From assembly GCF_030813695.1 (NCBI RefSeq), contig NZ_JAUSVA010000002.1:5022001-5086000 (forward strand): a stretch of DNA of 64,000 bases, written 5' to 3'. Origin of the DNA: Kitasatospora herbaricolor (GTDB taxonomy: Bacteria; Actinomycetota; Actinomycetes; Streptomycetales; Streptomycetaceae). Position numbers and translations under genes: made by a program. Positions 8,909 through 17,585 of the stretch are shown one piece after another (positions within the stretch are counted from its first letter, which is position 1; each line of letters begins with the position of its first letter). The notes beneath the pieces were generated by a model. It ran no database searches. It was given only the letters and a program-made list of their open reading frames with translations, and was not told where the DNA came from.

Positions 8909-9715
8909 ATGACCGCACCCACCACCCCAGAGCCCACCCCTGAGCTCACCCCGGAGCCCACCCCTGAGCTCACCGCTGAGCCCCCCGCTGAGCTCACCGC
9001 TGAGCCCCCCGCGTCCGCACCTGCGCCGGCGCCCGGGGACGTCCTGCTCTCCGGCATCGTGGGCTCGACGGCGTACGGGCTCGCGCACGCCGGCTCCGAC
9101 CTGGACCGCCTCGGGCTCTTCGCCGTCCCCACCGAGGCGCTGCACGGCCTCGACCGTCCGGCCGAGTCCCGTGTCACCACCGAGCCGGACATCACCCTGC
9201 ACGAGGCCGCCAAGTGGTGCCGGCTCGCCCTCGGCTGCAACCCGACCGCCTCCGAGCTGGTCTGGCTGCCGGACGAGCTCTACGAGACCCGTACGCCGCT
9301 CGGTGACGAGCTGATCGGGATCCGCACGTCCTTCCTGAGCGCCAAGGCGGTGCGCGGTTCCTATCTCGGCTACGCCCAGCAGCAGTTCCGCAAGCTCCTC
9401 ACCCGGGACACCACCGTCCCGGCCACCCGCGCGCGGGCCGCCAAGCACGCCCGGCACCTCGTCCGGCTGGTCGAGCAGGGCGTCCGGCTGCACGAGACGG
9501 GCGCGGTGGTCCTGCGGGTCGACGAGCCGGAGCGGGTCCGCGAGCTCGGGGTCCGGATCGCCGACCGCCCCGACCTCGCGGTCGACCTGCTGGCCGCCGC
9601 CGAGCACCGGTTCGCCCGCCCGGGAGTCCTGCCCTCCGCCCCGGACGCCGCACCCGCCGAGGCCTGGTTGCGCCGGGTCCGGGCCGCCCACTACACCCCG
9701 CCGGCCGGCTGCTGA
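8909..9715 (+). CDS. Predicted nucleotidyltransferase (DNA polymerase beta superfamily, COG3541-like)
   Basis: 268 aa. The start ATG follows GAGGA at good spacing. Residues 5-45 are a low-complexity tail of tandem PEPTPEL/AEPPAEL units. The catalytic part begins with LLSGIVGSTAYGLAHAGSDLD, in which GS...SDLD is the nucleotidyltransferase G-S-x10-D-x-D signature, then continues with TLHEAAKWCRLALGCNPTASELVW, characteristic of the RlaP/COG3541 group. Molecular target unknown; relatives are suspected RNA or protein nucleotidyltransferases. It is followed by tRNA-Lys about 160 bp downstream, but I have no evidence for a functional link. Confidence 0.8.
   Translation: MTAPTTPEPTPELTPEPTPELTAEPPAELTAEPPASAPAPAPGDVLLSGIVGSTAYGLAHAGSDLDRLGLFAVPTEALHGLDRPAESRVTTEPDITLHEAAKWCRLALGCNPTASELVWLPDELYETRTPLGDELIGIRTSFLSAKAVRGSYLGYAQQQFRKLLTRDTTVPATRARAAKHARHLVRLVEQGVRLHETGAVVLRVDEPERVRELGVRIADRPDLAVDLLAAAEHRFARPGVLPSAPDAAPAEAWLRRVRAAHYTPPAGC
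8927..9012 (+). repeat. Tandem Pro-Glu-Leu-Thr coding repeat
   Basis: Degenerate 12/24-bp units of GAGCTCACC and GAGCCCACC type repeat within the 5' end of the nucleotidyltransferase gene and encode a PEPTPEL-like disordered tail. Copy number is a likely site of length variation between strains. Confidence 0.6.
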
Positions 9716-9872
9716 GCCGCGCCCGCGGTCGGGGCGCCCTCCGCGCCGGGTGCCGGCGCCGTGCACAACGCCCGACGCGCCCCCGGCAATCCGCTGGCGG
9801 ATGCCGGGGTGTCAGCAGGTAGGATCACCCCGGCAGGTGCCGTACCGCGACGAGCGGCGGGCGCAGGCCGGC

Positions 9873-9945
9873 GGGCCGCTAGCTCAATTGGCAGAGCTGC
9901 GGACTTTTAATCCGTAGGTTCAGGGTTCGAGCCCCTGGCGGCCCA
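9873..9945 (+). tRNA. tRNA-Lys (anticodon UUU)
   Basis: 73-nt cloverleaf. The acceptor stem GGGCCGC pairs with GCGGCCC followed by discriminator A; the D arm contains AGCTCAATTGGCAGAGC, the anticodon loop is CTTTTAA giving UUU for Lys, and the T arm has GGTTCGAGCCCC. CCA is not encoded. This is the AAA/AAG-reading isoacceptor, and AAA is rare in this genome. Confidence 0.95.
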
Positions 9946-9962
9946 CAGGATCAGCAGGTGTT

Positions 9963-10002
9963 CGAACGGCGCGCCCCCGGAGTCCGGGAGGCGCGCCGTT
10001 CG
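9963..10002 (+). terminator. Hairpin terminator after tRNA-Lys
   Basis: Thirteen-base arms CGAACGGCGCGCC and GGCGCGCCGTTCG are separated by 14 nt that themselves contain CCCGG/CCGGG. It starts 18 nt after the tRNA 3' end. There is no U tract, as is common for actinobacterial terminators. Confidence 0.7.
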
Positions 10003-10138
10003 GTTCCGGGCCGTTGACGGGCGTCGGGTCCGGCCGGTGCCGGCCCTGGGGGCGCCGGCCCCGACCGCCGGACCCGGGCGGACGGTCACCCCCCGCTCCG
10101 AGCCCCGCTCCGAGGCCCGTGCCGTCACGTCGGCCCCG

Positions 10139-10450
10139 TCACGTCCCCCCGGTCAGGCTCCGCGAAATGACCCGCCACTGGATCCGGTTGGCCGCATCCA
10201 GCGCTCCACCGGGTGGTCGGCAGCGTAGGCCGGTGCCGCCGCGCACCTCCTCGGGCTGGGTCGGGTGTCGTAGGCGGCGGTACCGAAGCAGGCTCGGCAG
10301 GTCGGCCTTGCCGAAGGTGCGCACGGCCTCCCGCGCGAATTCGTGGGTGGCTTCGAACTCGGCCACCCGTGGGACGAGTTCGCCCTCGGTGAGGCGCCGG
10401 GCCAGGTCGAGCAGGTCGGCGGCATCCTCGGTGGGAGGGACATCCTCGCT
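10139..10450 (-). pseudogene. Acyl-CoA dehydrogenase remnant (N- and C-terminal pieces, centre missing)
   Basis: In one minus-strand frame (about 10440 to 10290) the translation runs LLDLARRLTEGELVPRV.EFEATHEFAREAVRTFGKA, matching the N-terminal helices of acyl-CoA dehydrogenases. Immediately after, without the ~300-residue catalytic middle, come pieces of the family's C-terminus: DHPVERWMR in one frame and NRIQWRVISRSL in the neighbouring frame, corresponding to the usual PVER-M-R...QIQR-VI-R ending. This is best read as a gene that suffered a large internal deletion plus a frameshift. The assignment is from remembered family patterns and not a search. No intact dehydrogenase gene lies nearby. 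Confidence 0.55.
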
Positions 10451-10724
10451 GGGAGGGATGCGCTGGACCTCTGTCGGGCCACCTCGCTTGGCGTCGGCCG
10501 CGGTGACCGCGGCAGGTCCTCCAGAGCGACGGCCTCCCCGTCCTCGGCGTCGGAAGGTGCGGTCAGGGTGGCGCCACGGCCTTGGCGTGCAGGGCGGGGG
10601 CGGCGTTGGCCGTGCACACCACGCGGCCGGCCCAGCGGATCATGTTCGGGGCTCCTGCGGGCGAGGGCTGGAGGTGCCGCCCTTCCCATCATGTGGACAT
10701 CTCCCGGCCCGGACCTGGTCCCGT

Positions 10725-10785
10725 CGCGGTCGTCCGTGTGCCCGCCAGGCGCCCTCCGGAGCCGGTGGGCACACGGACGACCGCG
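10725..10785. repeat. Perfect 19-bp inverted repeat with 23-nt loop
   Basis: The arms are at 10725-10743 and 10767-10785 (CGCGGTCGTCCGTGTGCCC and its exact complement). It lies in non-coding decayed sequence 115 bp before the LacI-family gene. It could be a terminator shielding lacI from upstream transcription, or a relic of lost neighbouring DNA. Confidence 0.75.
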
Positions 10786-10869
10786 GCGCCCTCCCCGGTG
10801 GGCGGACGACAGGAAGTCAAGGATCTGCTGGCAAGGTGTCGGAAAATCTGAGCATACTGGTGAAAATAA

Positions 10870-10897
10870 TTGCGATCATTCTGCTCTAGGATCGCAA
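10870..10897. promoter_or_regulatory. Candidate LacI-family operator upstream of lacI-type gene
   Basis: TTGCGATC (10870-10877) and GATCGCAA (10890-10897) form a perfect 8-bp inverted repeat whose half-sites are about two helical turns apart, ending 2 bp before the regulator's ATG in an AT-rich segment. Position suggests autorepression. The core hexamer TTGCGA/TCGCAA recurs upstream of the ABC transporter. Confidence 0.55.
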
Positions 10898-10899
10898 CC

Positions 10900-11976
10900 A
10901 TGACTCGACGACTTGCGGCAGTGGCGAAGAAGGTCGGGATGAGTGAGGCGACGGTCAGTCGCGTGCTCAACGACAGGCCCGGCGTGTCGGAGAGCACCCG
11001 GGTGGCGGTGCTGACGGCGCTGGACGTGCTCGGCTACGAGCGGCCCACGCAGTTGCGCGGCCAGCGGTCGCGACTGGTGGGCCTGGTCCTGCCGGAGCTG
11101 CAGAACCCGATCTTCCCGGCCTTCGCCGAGAGTGTCGGGGCGGCGCTCGCCCAGAACGGTTTCACGCCGGTGCTCTGTACCCAGACGGCCGGTGGCGTGT
11201 CCGAGCCGGAGTACGTGAACCTGCTCCTGCAGCAGCAGGTGTCGGGGGTGGTGTTCTTCGGTGGGCTGTACGCCCAGGACGACGCTCCGCACGGGCACTA
11301 CGCCCAGCTGTTCGAGCGCGGGGTGCCGACCGTGCTGCTGAACGCCGGCAACGGCACGCTCGACTTCCCGCGGGTGTCCTGCGACGACGCGGTGGCGGTG
11401 GAGCAGGCCTTCGGCCACCTGCGGCAGCTCGGGCACGACCGGATCGGGCTGATCCTGGGGCCGCAGGACCACGTCCCGTCGAACCGGAAGCTCGCGGCGG
11501 CGCGCGCGACGGCGGCCCGGTCGGGGCTGGAGCTGCCCGCGACGATGGTGGAGCGGGCGCTGTTCTCGATCGAGGGCGGCCAGGCGGCGGCGGGCCGGCT
11601 GCTGCGGCACGGGGTGACCGGGATCGTCTGCGCCAGTGATCCGCTGGCGCTGGGCGCGATCCGGGCCGCGCGCCGCCACCGGCTGGCCGTCCCGGAGGAC
11701 CTCTCGGTGATCGGGTACGACGACTCCTCGTTCATGACCTGCACCGATCCGCCGCTGACCACCGTGCGGCAGCCGATCGAGGCGATGGCGAAGGCGGCGG
11801 TGGACCTGCTGGTCAGCGAGATGGCGGGGGCCCGGGTGGACCACGACGAGGTGTCCTTCGAGCCGGATCTGGTGGTCCGGGCGTCCAGTGGTCCGGCGCC
11901 CGGCCGCGGCGGCGCCGTCGCGGGCCGCGGCGCGCTCCCGGAGGTGGCGGCGGCGGGGCCGTTCCCGGCGGTGTGA
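10900..11976 (+). CDS. LacI-family transcriptional regulator of the sugar-uptake operon
   Basis: 358 aa. The helix-turn-helix occupies about residues 3-52 (VAKKVGMSEATVSRVLNDRPGVSESTR, with the hinge helix near 45-55), followed by a periplasmic-binding-protein-like effector domain (GLVLPELQNPIFP... onward). It ends with a Gly/Ala-rich tail of about 30 residues. It is transcribed in the same direction as the substrate-binding protein gene starting 428 bp downstream, and a strong terminator lies between them, so it is a separate unit. It most likely represses the transporter/alpha-glucosidase operon and is relieved by an imported oligosaccharide. The ATG at 10900 is chosen because the HTH begins at once; an upstream extension would run through the operator. 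Confidence 0.9.
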   Translation: MTRRLAAVAKKVGMSEATVSRVLNDRPGVSESTRVAVLTALDVLGYERPTQLRGQRSRLVGLVLPELQNPIFPAFAESVGAALAQNGFTPVLCTQTAGGVSEPEYVNLLLQQQVSGVVFFGGLYAQDDAPHGHYAQLFERGVPTVLLNAGNGTLDFPRVSCDDAVAVEQAFGHLRQLGHDRIGLILGPQDHVPSNRKLAAARATAARSGLELPATMVERALFSIEGGQAAAGRLLRHGVTGIVCASDPLALGAIRAARRHRLAVPEDLSVIGYDDSSFMTCTDPPLTTVRQPIEAMAKAAVDLLVSEMAGARVDHDEVSFEPDLVVRASSGPAPGRGGAVAGRGALPEVAAAGPFPAV

Positions 11977-12031
11977 ACGGCGTCGCCGGCGGTCCGTGAG
12001 GGGGCCGGCCGGGCGCTTGCGGCGGGGTTTT

Positions 12032-12065
12032 CAGGAGGGTGCGTGCTGCGGCACGCACCCTCCTG
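12032..12065 (+). terminator. Terminator after the LacI-family gene
   Basis: A perfect 15-bp stem CAGGAGGGTGCGTGC/GCACGCACCCTCCTG closes on a TGCG loop, 55 bp after the stop codon. It separates regulator transcription from the ABC operon promoter that follows. Confidence 0.8.
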
Positions 12066-12099
12066 TCATGTCCAGGATCACCCAGTTACGGTCCGGCGG

Positions 12100-12136
12100 T
12101 TCGCAAAGTCACGACTAAGCATCGTGTTTTTGCGAA
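12100..12136. promoter_or_regulatory. Candidate operator/promoter region of the sugar ABC operon
   Basis: TTCGCAAA (12100-12107) and TTTGCGAA (12129-12136) form an inverted repeat in an AT-rich stretch, sharing the TCGCAA/TTGCGA hexamer with the element in front of the LacI-family gene but in opposite orientation. Roughly 270 bp of leader then precede the substrate-binding protein start. I cannot place -35 and -10 boxes with confidence. Confidence 0.5.
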
Positions 12137-12404
12137 ATCCTGTAGACATCTTGTGGTCATCTGTCGAGGGGTGGTTAAGTGAGCGGCGCCGCCAGGGGTC
12201 ACCCGTCGGAGGGCCCGCACAGGGTCCGCGACGGACGCTCCCCGGGGGCACCAAGAGCCGCGCAACCTGGTGCATCACCTCCCGCACGTCGCACGTCCCC
12301 GCACCGTCCGCAGGACGGGGCGGCCCCCACCGGAACCACATGGGCTCTCCTGCGCCCCGAGCGCCGACCGTGCCCACCGTGCTTGTAGAAGGGTCCACCC
12401 GAAC

Positions 12405-13808
12405 ATGAAGACAAACGGGCTTCTCCACAGATCGGCCGTCGCGGTCGTCGTCGCCGGCCTGGCGTTCTCGGCCGCCGCGTGCAGCAGCTCCGGCGGCGGT
12501 TCGTCGTCCGGCGACAACGGCAAGGCGAGCGACGCCGCGGCCCCGCTGGACCCGGCCACCAAGGTCACCATCACCGCCGACTGCCAGCCGCCGACCACCA
12601 AGCCCGCCGAGCGCAAGCAGTGGGACGACGACATCGCGGCGTTCAACAAGATCTACCCGAACGTCACGATCAAGGCCACCGACGGCTCGCCGTGCGAGGA
12701 GCCCGCGAAGTTCACCGCGCAGCTCGCCGGCAAGACCCAGCCCGACCTCTTCTACGCGTACTTCACCGACACCAACCAGATCCTCGACGCGGGCGGCGCG
12801 CAGGACATCTCGGCGTACGTCAACGAGAAGACCGTCCCCGCGCTCAAGGACATCGACCCGTCGGTGCTCAGCACCCTCAAGGACGCCGACGGCAAGCTCT
12901 ACGGTCTGCCGGTCACCAACTACAAGATGGGCCTGATCTACAACCGCAAGCTCTTCAAGCAGGCCGGTCTGGACCCGGACAAGCCGCCGACCACCTGGGC
13001 CGAGATCCGCGAGGACGCGAAGAAGATCGCCGCGCTCGGCAACGGCGTCAACGGCTACGGCGACTACAGCGCCACCAACCAGGGCGGCTGGCACTTCACC
13101 GCCGAGCTGTACGGCCTCGGCGGGAAGATGCTCTCCGACGACGGCAAGAAGGTCGCCTTCAACAGCGCCGAGGGCAAGCAGGTCCTGCAGAACCTGTACG
13201 ACATGCGCTGGACCGACAACACCATGGGCGCCACCCAGGGCCTGAAGTGGCCGGACCTGATGACGCAGACCTCCACCGACAAGCTCGGCATGTACGTCGG
13301 CGCGCCGGACGACATCACGTACATGGTGCAGACCCTCAAGGGCAACTACGAGGACTACGGCATGGGCCCGATGCCGGGCGGCAAGTCCGCGCTGCTCGGC
13401 GGTGACGGCCGCTTCTTCAAGAAGGGCTCCACCCCGGACCAGATCAAGGCCGGCGTCGCCTGGGTCAACTTCAAGTACCTCACCATGGGCAAGGGTCAGT
13501 TCGACTACTCCCGCAACAAGACCGACGGCCTGCCGGTCGGCATCCCGCAGCCCAGCTTCTTCGGCGGCGCCTCGCTCGCGGCCGACAACACCGCCAAGGC
13601 CGCCAGCGCGACCGTCCCGGTGCAGAACTACGCGCCGTACGTCTCGACCCCGGTGCCCGGCAAGACCGAGCCGGCCAACGCCCAGCAGCTGTACAAGGTG
13701 CTGGACGCCGCCGTCTCCGCCGTGCTGACCGACAAGAACGCGGACATCGCCAAGCTGCTCACCGACGCCGAGAGCCAGGCCAACCAGGTCCTCTCCAGCC
13801 TCCAGTAG
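12405..13808 (+). CDS. Sugar ABC transporter substrate-binding lipoprotein (family 1)
   Basis: 467 aa. The signal peptide is followed by a lipobox-like SAAACSSS, with Cys near residue 26, so the mature protein is lipid-anchored on the outer face of the membrane. The Ser/Gly linker and the ITADCQPP, YAYFTDTNQILDAGGAQDIS and LPVTNYKMGLIYNRKLFKQAGL segments are typical of the MalE/CUT1 oligosaccharide-binding family. First gene of an operon with two permeases and a GH13 enzyme. No ATP-binding subunit is encoded here; actinomycete CUT1 systems usually borrow the shared MsiK ATPase. Ligand is inferred to be an alpha-glucoside from the linked enzymes. Confidence 0.9.
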   Translation: MKTNGLLHRSAVAVVVAGLAFSAAACSSSGGGSSSGDNGKASDAAAPLDPATKVTITADCQPPTTKPAERKQWDDDIAAFNKIYPNVTIKATDGSPCEEPAKFTAQLAGKTQPDLFYAYFTDTNQILDAGGAQDISAYVNEKTVPALKDIDPSVLSTLKDADGKLYGLPVTNYKMGLIYNRKLFKQAGLDPDKPPTTWAEIREDAKKIAALGNGVNGYGDYSATNQGGWHFTAELYGLGGKMLSDDGKKVAFNSAEGKQVLQNLYDMRWTDNTMGATQGLKWPDLMTQTSTDKLGMYVGAPDDITYMVQTLKGNYEDYGMGPMPGGKSALLGGDGRFFKKGSTPDQIKAGVAWVNFKYLTMGKGQFDYSRNKTDGLPVGIPQPSFFGGASLAADNTAKAASATVPVQNYAPYVSTPVPGKTEPANAQQLYKVLDAAVSAVLTDKNADIAKLLTDAESQANQVLSSLQ

Positions 13809-13814
13809 CAGCGG

Positions 13815-13844
13815 ACGGGGGCCGGCCGACCGGCCGGCCCCCGT
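13815..13844 (+). terminator. Intra-operon hairpin after the binding-protein gene
   Basis: A perfect 13-bp stem ACGGGGGCCGGCC/GGCCGGCCCCCGT with a GACC loop sits just after the binding-protein stop codon and before the first permease gene. In ABC operons such hairpins act as partial terminators or 3'-end stabilisers that raise binding-protein mRNA above permease mRNA. Confidence 0.75.
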
Positions 13845-13896
13845 ACCCCTGGCAACCGTCCGACCAGCCTGTACAGCAAGCACACCAGGAGAACCG

Positions 13897-14874
13897 ATGG
13901 CCGGGACCATCTCCCCCTACAAGACCAACCGCCGGTCCGCGCCGGCGGGCAGCGGCTCCGCCGGGCGCGGCGCCGGTGGCCGGGAGCGTTCGGGACTCGG
14001 CCAGAAGGTCCGCCGCAACCTGTCGGCGCACGGCTTCCTGTTCGGGGCCCTGGTGTGCTTCGGCTTCTTCACCTGGTACCCGATGGTCCGCGAAGTCGTC
14101 ATGAGCTTCCAGAAGACCAAGCGGGGCAGGACGACCTGGGTGGGCTTCGACAACCTGCGGCGGATCTTCGACGACCCGGACTTCTGGCACGCCTGGCGGA
14201 ACACCTTCCTGTTCACGCTGCTCGCGCTGGTGCTCGGCTTCGCCCTGCCGTTCTTCGTCGCGGTGCTGCTCAACGAACTGCGGCACGCCAAGGCCTACCT
14301 GCGGATCCTGGTGTACCTGCCGGTGATGATGCCGCCGGTCGCGGCGGTGCTGCTCTTCAAGTACTTCTACAACCCGGACTACGGCCTCTTCAACGACATC
14401 CTGAGGACGCTGCACCTGCCCACCTCGGCCTGGCTCAACTCCCCCGACACCGCGATGGTCTCGGTGGTGATCGCGGCCACCTGGATGAACATGGGCGGCG
14501 CCACGCTGATCTACCTCGCGGCCCTGCAGGGCATCCCCGGCGAGCTCTACGAGGCGGCCGACCTGGACGGCGCCGGCCTGCTGCGCAAGCTCTGGCACGT
14601 GACCATCCCGCAGACCAGGCTGATCCTGTCGCTGCTCCTGCTGCTGCAGATCGTCGCGACCATGCAGGTCTTCGTCGAGCCGTTCCTGCTGACCGGCGGC
14701 AACGGACCGCAGAACTCGACCATGACGGTCGTCTACCTGGTCTACGAGTACGCCTTCGACCTCGGCGGCAACAACTACGGCGTCGCCTCGGCCCTCGGCC
14801 TGGTGATGCTGGTGGTGCTCGCCGGATTCTCCGCCCTGTACTCGCGGCTGAGCCGCAACAGCGACAACGACTAG
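13897..14874 (+). CDS. Sugar ABC transporter permease, MalF-type
   Basis: 325 aa with six predicted membrane helices after a basic, Gly/Ser-rich cytoplasmic N-terminus of about 40 residues. The EAA loop, which docks the ATPase, is visible as YEAADLDGAGLLRKLWHVTIP. The gene starts 88 bp after the binding-protein gene and is followed 14 bp later by its partner permease, so both halves of the channel are made together. Confidence 0.92.
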   Translation: MAGTISPYKTNRRSAPAGSGSAGRGAGGRERSGLGQKVRRNLSAHGFLFGALVCFGFFTWYPMVREVVMSFQKTKRGRTTWVGFDNLRRIFDDPDFWHAWRNTFLFTLLALVLGFALPFFVAVLLNELRHAKAYLRILVYLPVMMPPVAAVLLFKYFYNPDYGLFNDILRTLHLPTSAWLNSPDTAMVSVVIAATWMNMGGATLIYLAALQGIPGELYEAADLDGAGLLRKLWHVTIPQTRLILSLLLLLQIVATMQVFVEPFLLTGGNGPQNSTMTVVYLVYEYAFDLGGNNYGVASALGLVMLVVLAGFSALYSRLSRNSDND

Positions 14875-14888
14875 GAAGGGAGCCGACC

Positions 14889-15779
14889 GTGGCAGCCAAA
14901 GAACCGCAGATGCGGACGATCGTCCCGCAGACCCAGCTCAACCGGCCGCTCGGGAAGGCCGTCTACTGGACGGTCCTGACCGTCGTGGTGGTCGTCTTCA
15001 CCCTGGTCTTCATCGGCCCGCTGTACTGGCTGGTGACCGGTGGCCTGAAGTCCACCCAGGAGGTGATCCAGAGCCCGCCGACGCTCTTCCCGTCGGAGAT
15101 CCACTGGGGCACCTACGCCACCGCCTGGCGCGAGCTCAAGATCGGCCGGCTGCTCTTCAACACCGTCTACTACGCCTTCGGGGCGCTCGCCTTCCAGCTG
15201 GTCTTCGACGTCGCCGCCGCCTACTCGCTCTCCAAGCTGCGGCCGGTGCTCGGAAACGTCATCCTCGGCATGATGCTCGCCACCCTGATGATCCCGTCGG
15301 CGGTGCTGATCGTGCCGCAGTACCTGACCGTGCTGGACCTGCCGCTGCTGCACCTGAACCTGATCAGCACCCCCTGGGCGATCTGGCTGCCGACCGTCGC
15401 CAACGCCTTCAACATCTTCCTGCTGAAGCGCTTCTTCGACTCGATCCCGCAGGACCTGCTGGCAGCCGCCGCCATCGACGGCGCCTCCCCGCTGCGCACC
15501 CTGCGCTCGATCGTGCTGCCGATGTCCAAGCCGATCCTCGGCGTGGTGTCCATCTTCGCCGTGGTGAACGTCTGGAAGGACTTCCTCTGGCCGATGCTGG
15601 TCCAGCCGAACCCGGCCGACCAGACGCTCAACATCGGCATCAGGTCGCTCGCCACCGGTGTCCCGCAGAACGTCATCATCGCCGCGCTGGCCATCGCCTC
15701 GGCGCCGACCATCCTCTTCTTCCTGGTCTTCCAGCGCAGCATCATGTCCGGCCTGACCTCCGGCGGCCTCAAGGGCTGA
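14889..15779 (+). CDS. Sugar ABC transporter permease, MalG-type
   Basis: 296 aa, six helices. The EAA motif reads LLAAAAIDGASPLRTLRSIVLP, the canonical ATPase-contact loop of CUT1 permeases. GTG start with AAGGGAG about 8 nt upstream. It forms the heterodimeric channel with the preceding MalF-type protein; 136 bp downstream begins the GH13 alpha-glucosidase. Confidence 0.92.
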   Translation: MAAKEPQMRTIVPQTQLNRPLGKAVYWTVLTVVVVVFTLVFIGPLYWLVTGGLKSTQEVIQSPPTLFPSEIHWGTYATAWRELKIGRLLFNTVYYAFGALAFQLVFDVAAAYSLSKLRPVLGNVILGMMLATLMIPSAVLIVPQYLTVLDLPLLHLNLISTPWAIWLPTVANAFNIFLLKRFFDSIPQDLLAAAAIDGASPLRTLRSIVLPMSKPILGVVSIFAVVNVWKDFLWPMLVQPNPADQTLNIGIRSLATGVPQNVIIAALAIASAPTILFFLVFQRSIMSGLTSGGLKG

Positions 15780-15915
15780 CCGGCCGGGAGCAGTGCCCCG
15801 CCGGCCCGGCCGCCGGCCCCGCCGGCCATCCCCGCGAGCGGGCCGGCGGCCCGTGCCACCTCGCTCGTCCCTGCTTCACGCTCGTCTCCGCTTCCGGTCG
15901 AAAGGACCCCCCACC

Positions 15916-17553
15916 GTGGGACAGAACTCCAGGCACCCGTCCGAGCAGTCGGACTGGTGGCGCGACGCGGCGATCTACCAGGTCTACCCGCGCAGCTTCG
16001 CCGACGGGAACGGCGACGGCACCGGAGACCTGGCCGGGGTCCGCTCCCGCCTCCCGTACCTCGCCGAACTCGGCGTCGACGCCATCTGGTTCAACCCGTG
16101 GTACCCGTCCCCGATGGCCGACGGCGGCTACGACGTGGCCGACTACCGCGACGTCGACCCGCTGTTCGGCACCCTGGACGAGGCCGAGAAGCTGATCGAC
16201 GAGGCGCTCGGTCTCGGCATCCGCACCATCGTCGACATCGTCCCCAACCACGTCTCCTCCGAACACCCCTGGTTCAAGGAGGCGCTGGCGGCGGAGCCGG
16301 GCAGCCCGGAGCGTGAACTGTTCCACTTCCGCCCCGGTCGCGGCCCCGCCGGCGAACTGCCGCCCAACGACTGGGTGTCCGAGTTCGGCGGCTGCCCGTG
16401 GACCCGCACCACCAACCCCGACGGCACGCCCGGCGACTGGTACCTGCACCTGTTCGCCGTCCAGCAGCCCGACCTCAACTGGGCGCACCCGCAGGTCCGC
16501 CACGAGCACGAGTCGATCCTGCGGTTCTGGTTCGACCGCGGCGCGGCGGGGGTGCGGATCGACTCCGCGGCGCTGCTCGCCAAGGACCCGGCACTGCCCG
16601 ACTTCGTCAAGGACGTCGACCCGCACCCGTACGCCGATCTTGAGGAGCTGCACGAGATCTACCGCAGCTGGCGGGCGATCGCCGACTCCTACTCCGGCAC
16701 CCGGATCCTGATCGGCGAGGTCTGGCTGCCCGACGCCGAGCGGTTCGCCCGCTACCTGCGCCCGGACGAGCTGCACACCGCCTTCAACTTCGACTTCCTG
16801 GCCCGGCCCTGGGACGCCGAGGGCCTGCGCGCCTCCATCGACTCCACGCTGGCCCTGCACGCCCCGGTCGGCGCGCCGGCCACCTGGGTACTCTGCAACC
16901 ACGACGTCACCCGGACGGTCACCCGCTACGGCCGCCGCGACACCCGCTTCGACTTCGCCACCAAGGCCTTCGGCACCCCCACCGACCTGGAGCTGGGCCT
17001 GCGCCGGGCCCGGGCGGCGGCGCTGCTCTCGCTGGCGCTGCCCGGCGCGGTCTACCTCTACCAGGGTGAGGAGCTCGGCCTGCCCGAGGTCGAGGACCTG
17101 CCGGTCGAGCGGCTCCAGGACCCGATGCACCTGCGCTCCGGCGGCACCGATCCCGGCCGCGACGGCTGCCGCGTCCCGCTGCCGTGGGCGGGCACCGAGG
17201 CGCCGTACGGCTTCTCGCCGGCCGGCGTCGAGCCCTGGCTGCCGCAGCCCGCCGACTGGGCGGCGCTCACCGTCGAGGCGCAGGCCGCCGACCCGGGCTC
17301 GATGCTCGCGCTGTACCGCACGGCGCTGGCCGTCCGGCAGGCCGAGGCCGGCCTGCGCGGCGACAAGTTCGAGTGGCTCGCGGGCGACGCCGGCGTGCTG
17401 GCCTTCCGCCGGGGCACCGGCTTCAGTTGCGTGGTCAACCTCTCCCCGGACCCGGCACCGCTGCCCGCCGGCGCCACCGTCCTGCTGGCCAGCGGCCCGC
17501 TCCCGGACGGCCTGCTCCCGGCGGACACCGCCGTCTGGCTGCGCGGGGCGTGA
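15916..17553 (+). CDS. GH13 alpha-glucosidase (oligo-alpha-glucosidase type)
   Basis: 545 aa, cytosolic (no signal peptide), hydrolysing imported alpha-glucosides. GTG start preceded by GAAAGGA. The TIM-barrel opens with DWWRDAAIYQVYPRSFADG. Catalytic residues are clear: nucleophile D216 in GVRIDSA, acid/base E268 in IGEVW, and transition-state D330 in NHDVTR; NPWYPSPMADGGYDVADY is typical of the oligo-1,6-glucosidase/alpha-glucosidase group. Last gene of the sugar operon, followed by a hairpin. Linkage preference (alpha-1,4, -1,6 or -1,3) cannot be read from sequence; the neighbouring alpha-1,3-glucanases make activity on nigero-oligosaccharides worth considering. Confidence 0.92.
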   Translation: MGQNSRHPSEQSDWWRDAAIYQVYPRSFADGNGDGTGDLAGVRSRLPYLAELGVDAIWFNPWYPSPMADGGYDVADYRDVDPLFGTLDEAEKLIDEALGLGIRTIVDIVPNHVSSEHPWFKEALAAEPGSPERELFHFRPGRGPAGELPPNDWVSEFGGCPWTRTTNPDGTPGDWYLHLFAVQQPDLNWAHPQVRHEHESILRFWFDRGAAGVRIDSAALLAKDPALPDFVKDVDPHPYADLEELHEIYRSWRAIADSYSGTRILIGEVWLPDAERFARYLRPDELHTAFNFDFLARPWDAEGLRASIDSTLALHAPVGAPATWVLCNHDVTRTVTRYGRRDTRFDFATKAFGTPTDLELGLRRARAAALLSLALPGAVYLYQGEELGLPEVEDLPVERLQDPMHLRSGGTDPGRDGCRVPLPWAGTEAPYGFSPAGVEPWLPQPADWAALTVEAQAADPGSMLALYRTALAVRQAEAGLRGDKFEWLAGDAGVLAFRRGTGFSCVVNLSPDPAPLPAGATVLLASGPLPDGLLPADTAVWLRGA

Positions 17554-17554
17554 A

Positions 17555-17585
17555 CGGCCGGCCTGCGCGGGGCAGGCCCGGCCGG
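17555..17585 (+). terminator. Hairpin at the end of the sugar operon
   Basis: GGCCTGC (17560-17566) pairs with GCAGGCC (17572-17578), extended by flanking GGCC pairs with one bulge, directly after the alpha-glucosidase stop. Confidence 0.55.

Noticed and set aside
9873..10869. Integrative element at tRNA-Lys
   Set aside because: No integrase, excisionase or duplicated tRNA 3' end is visible; the region looks like simple gene decay.
10343..10903. Plus-strand frames over the decayed region
   Set aside because: Arg/Gly-rich with no family resemblance; the minus strand carries acyl-CoA dehydrogenase-like pieces instead.
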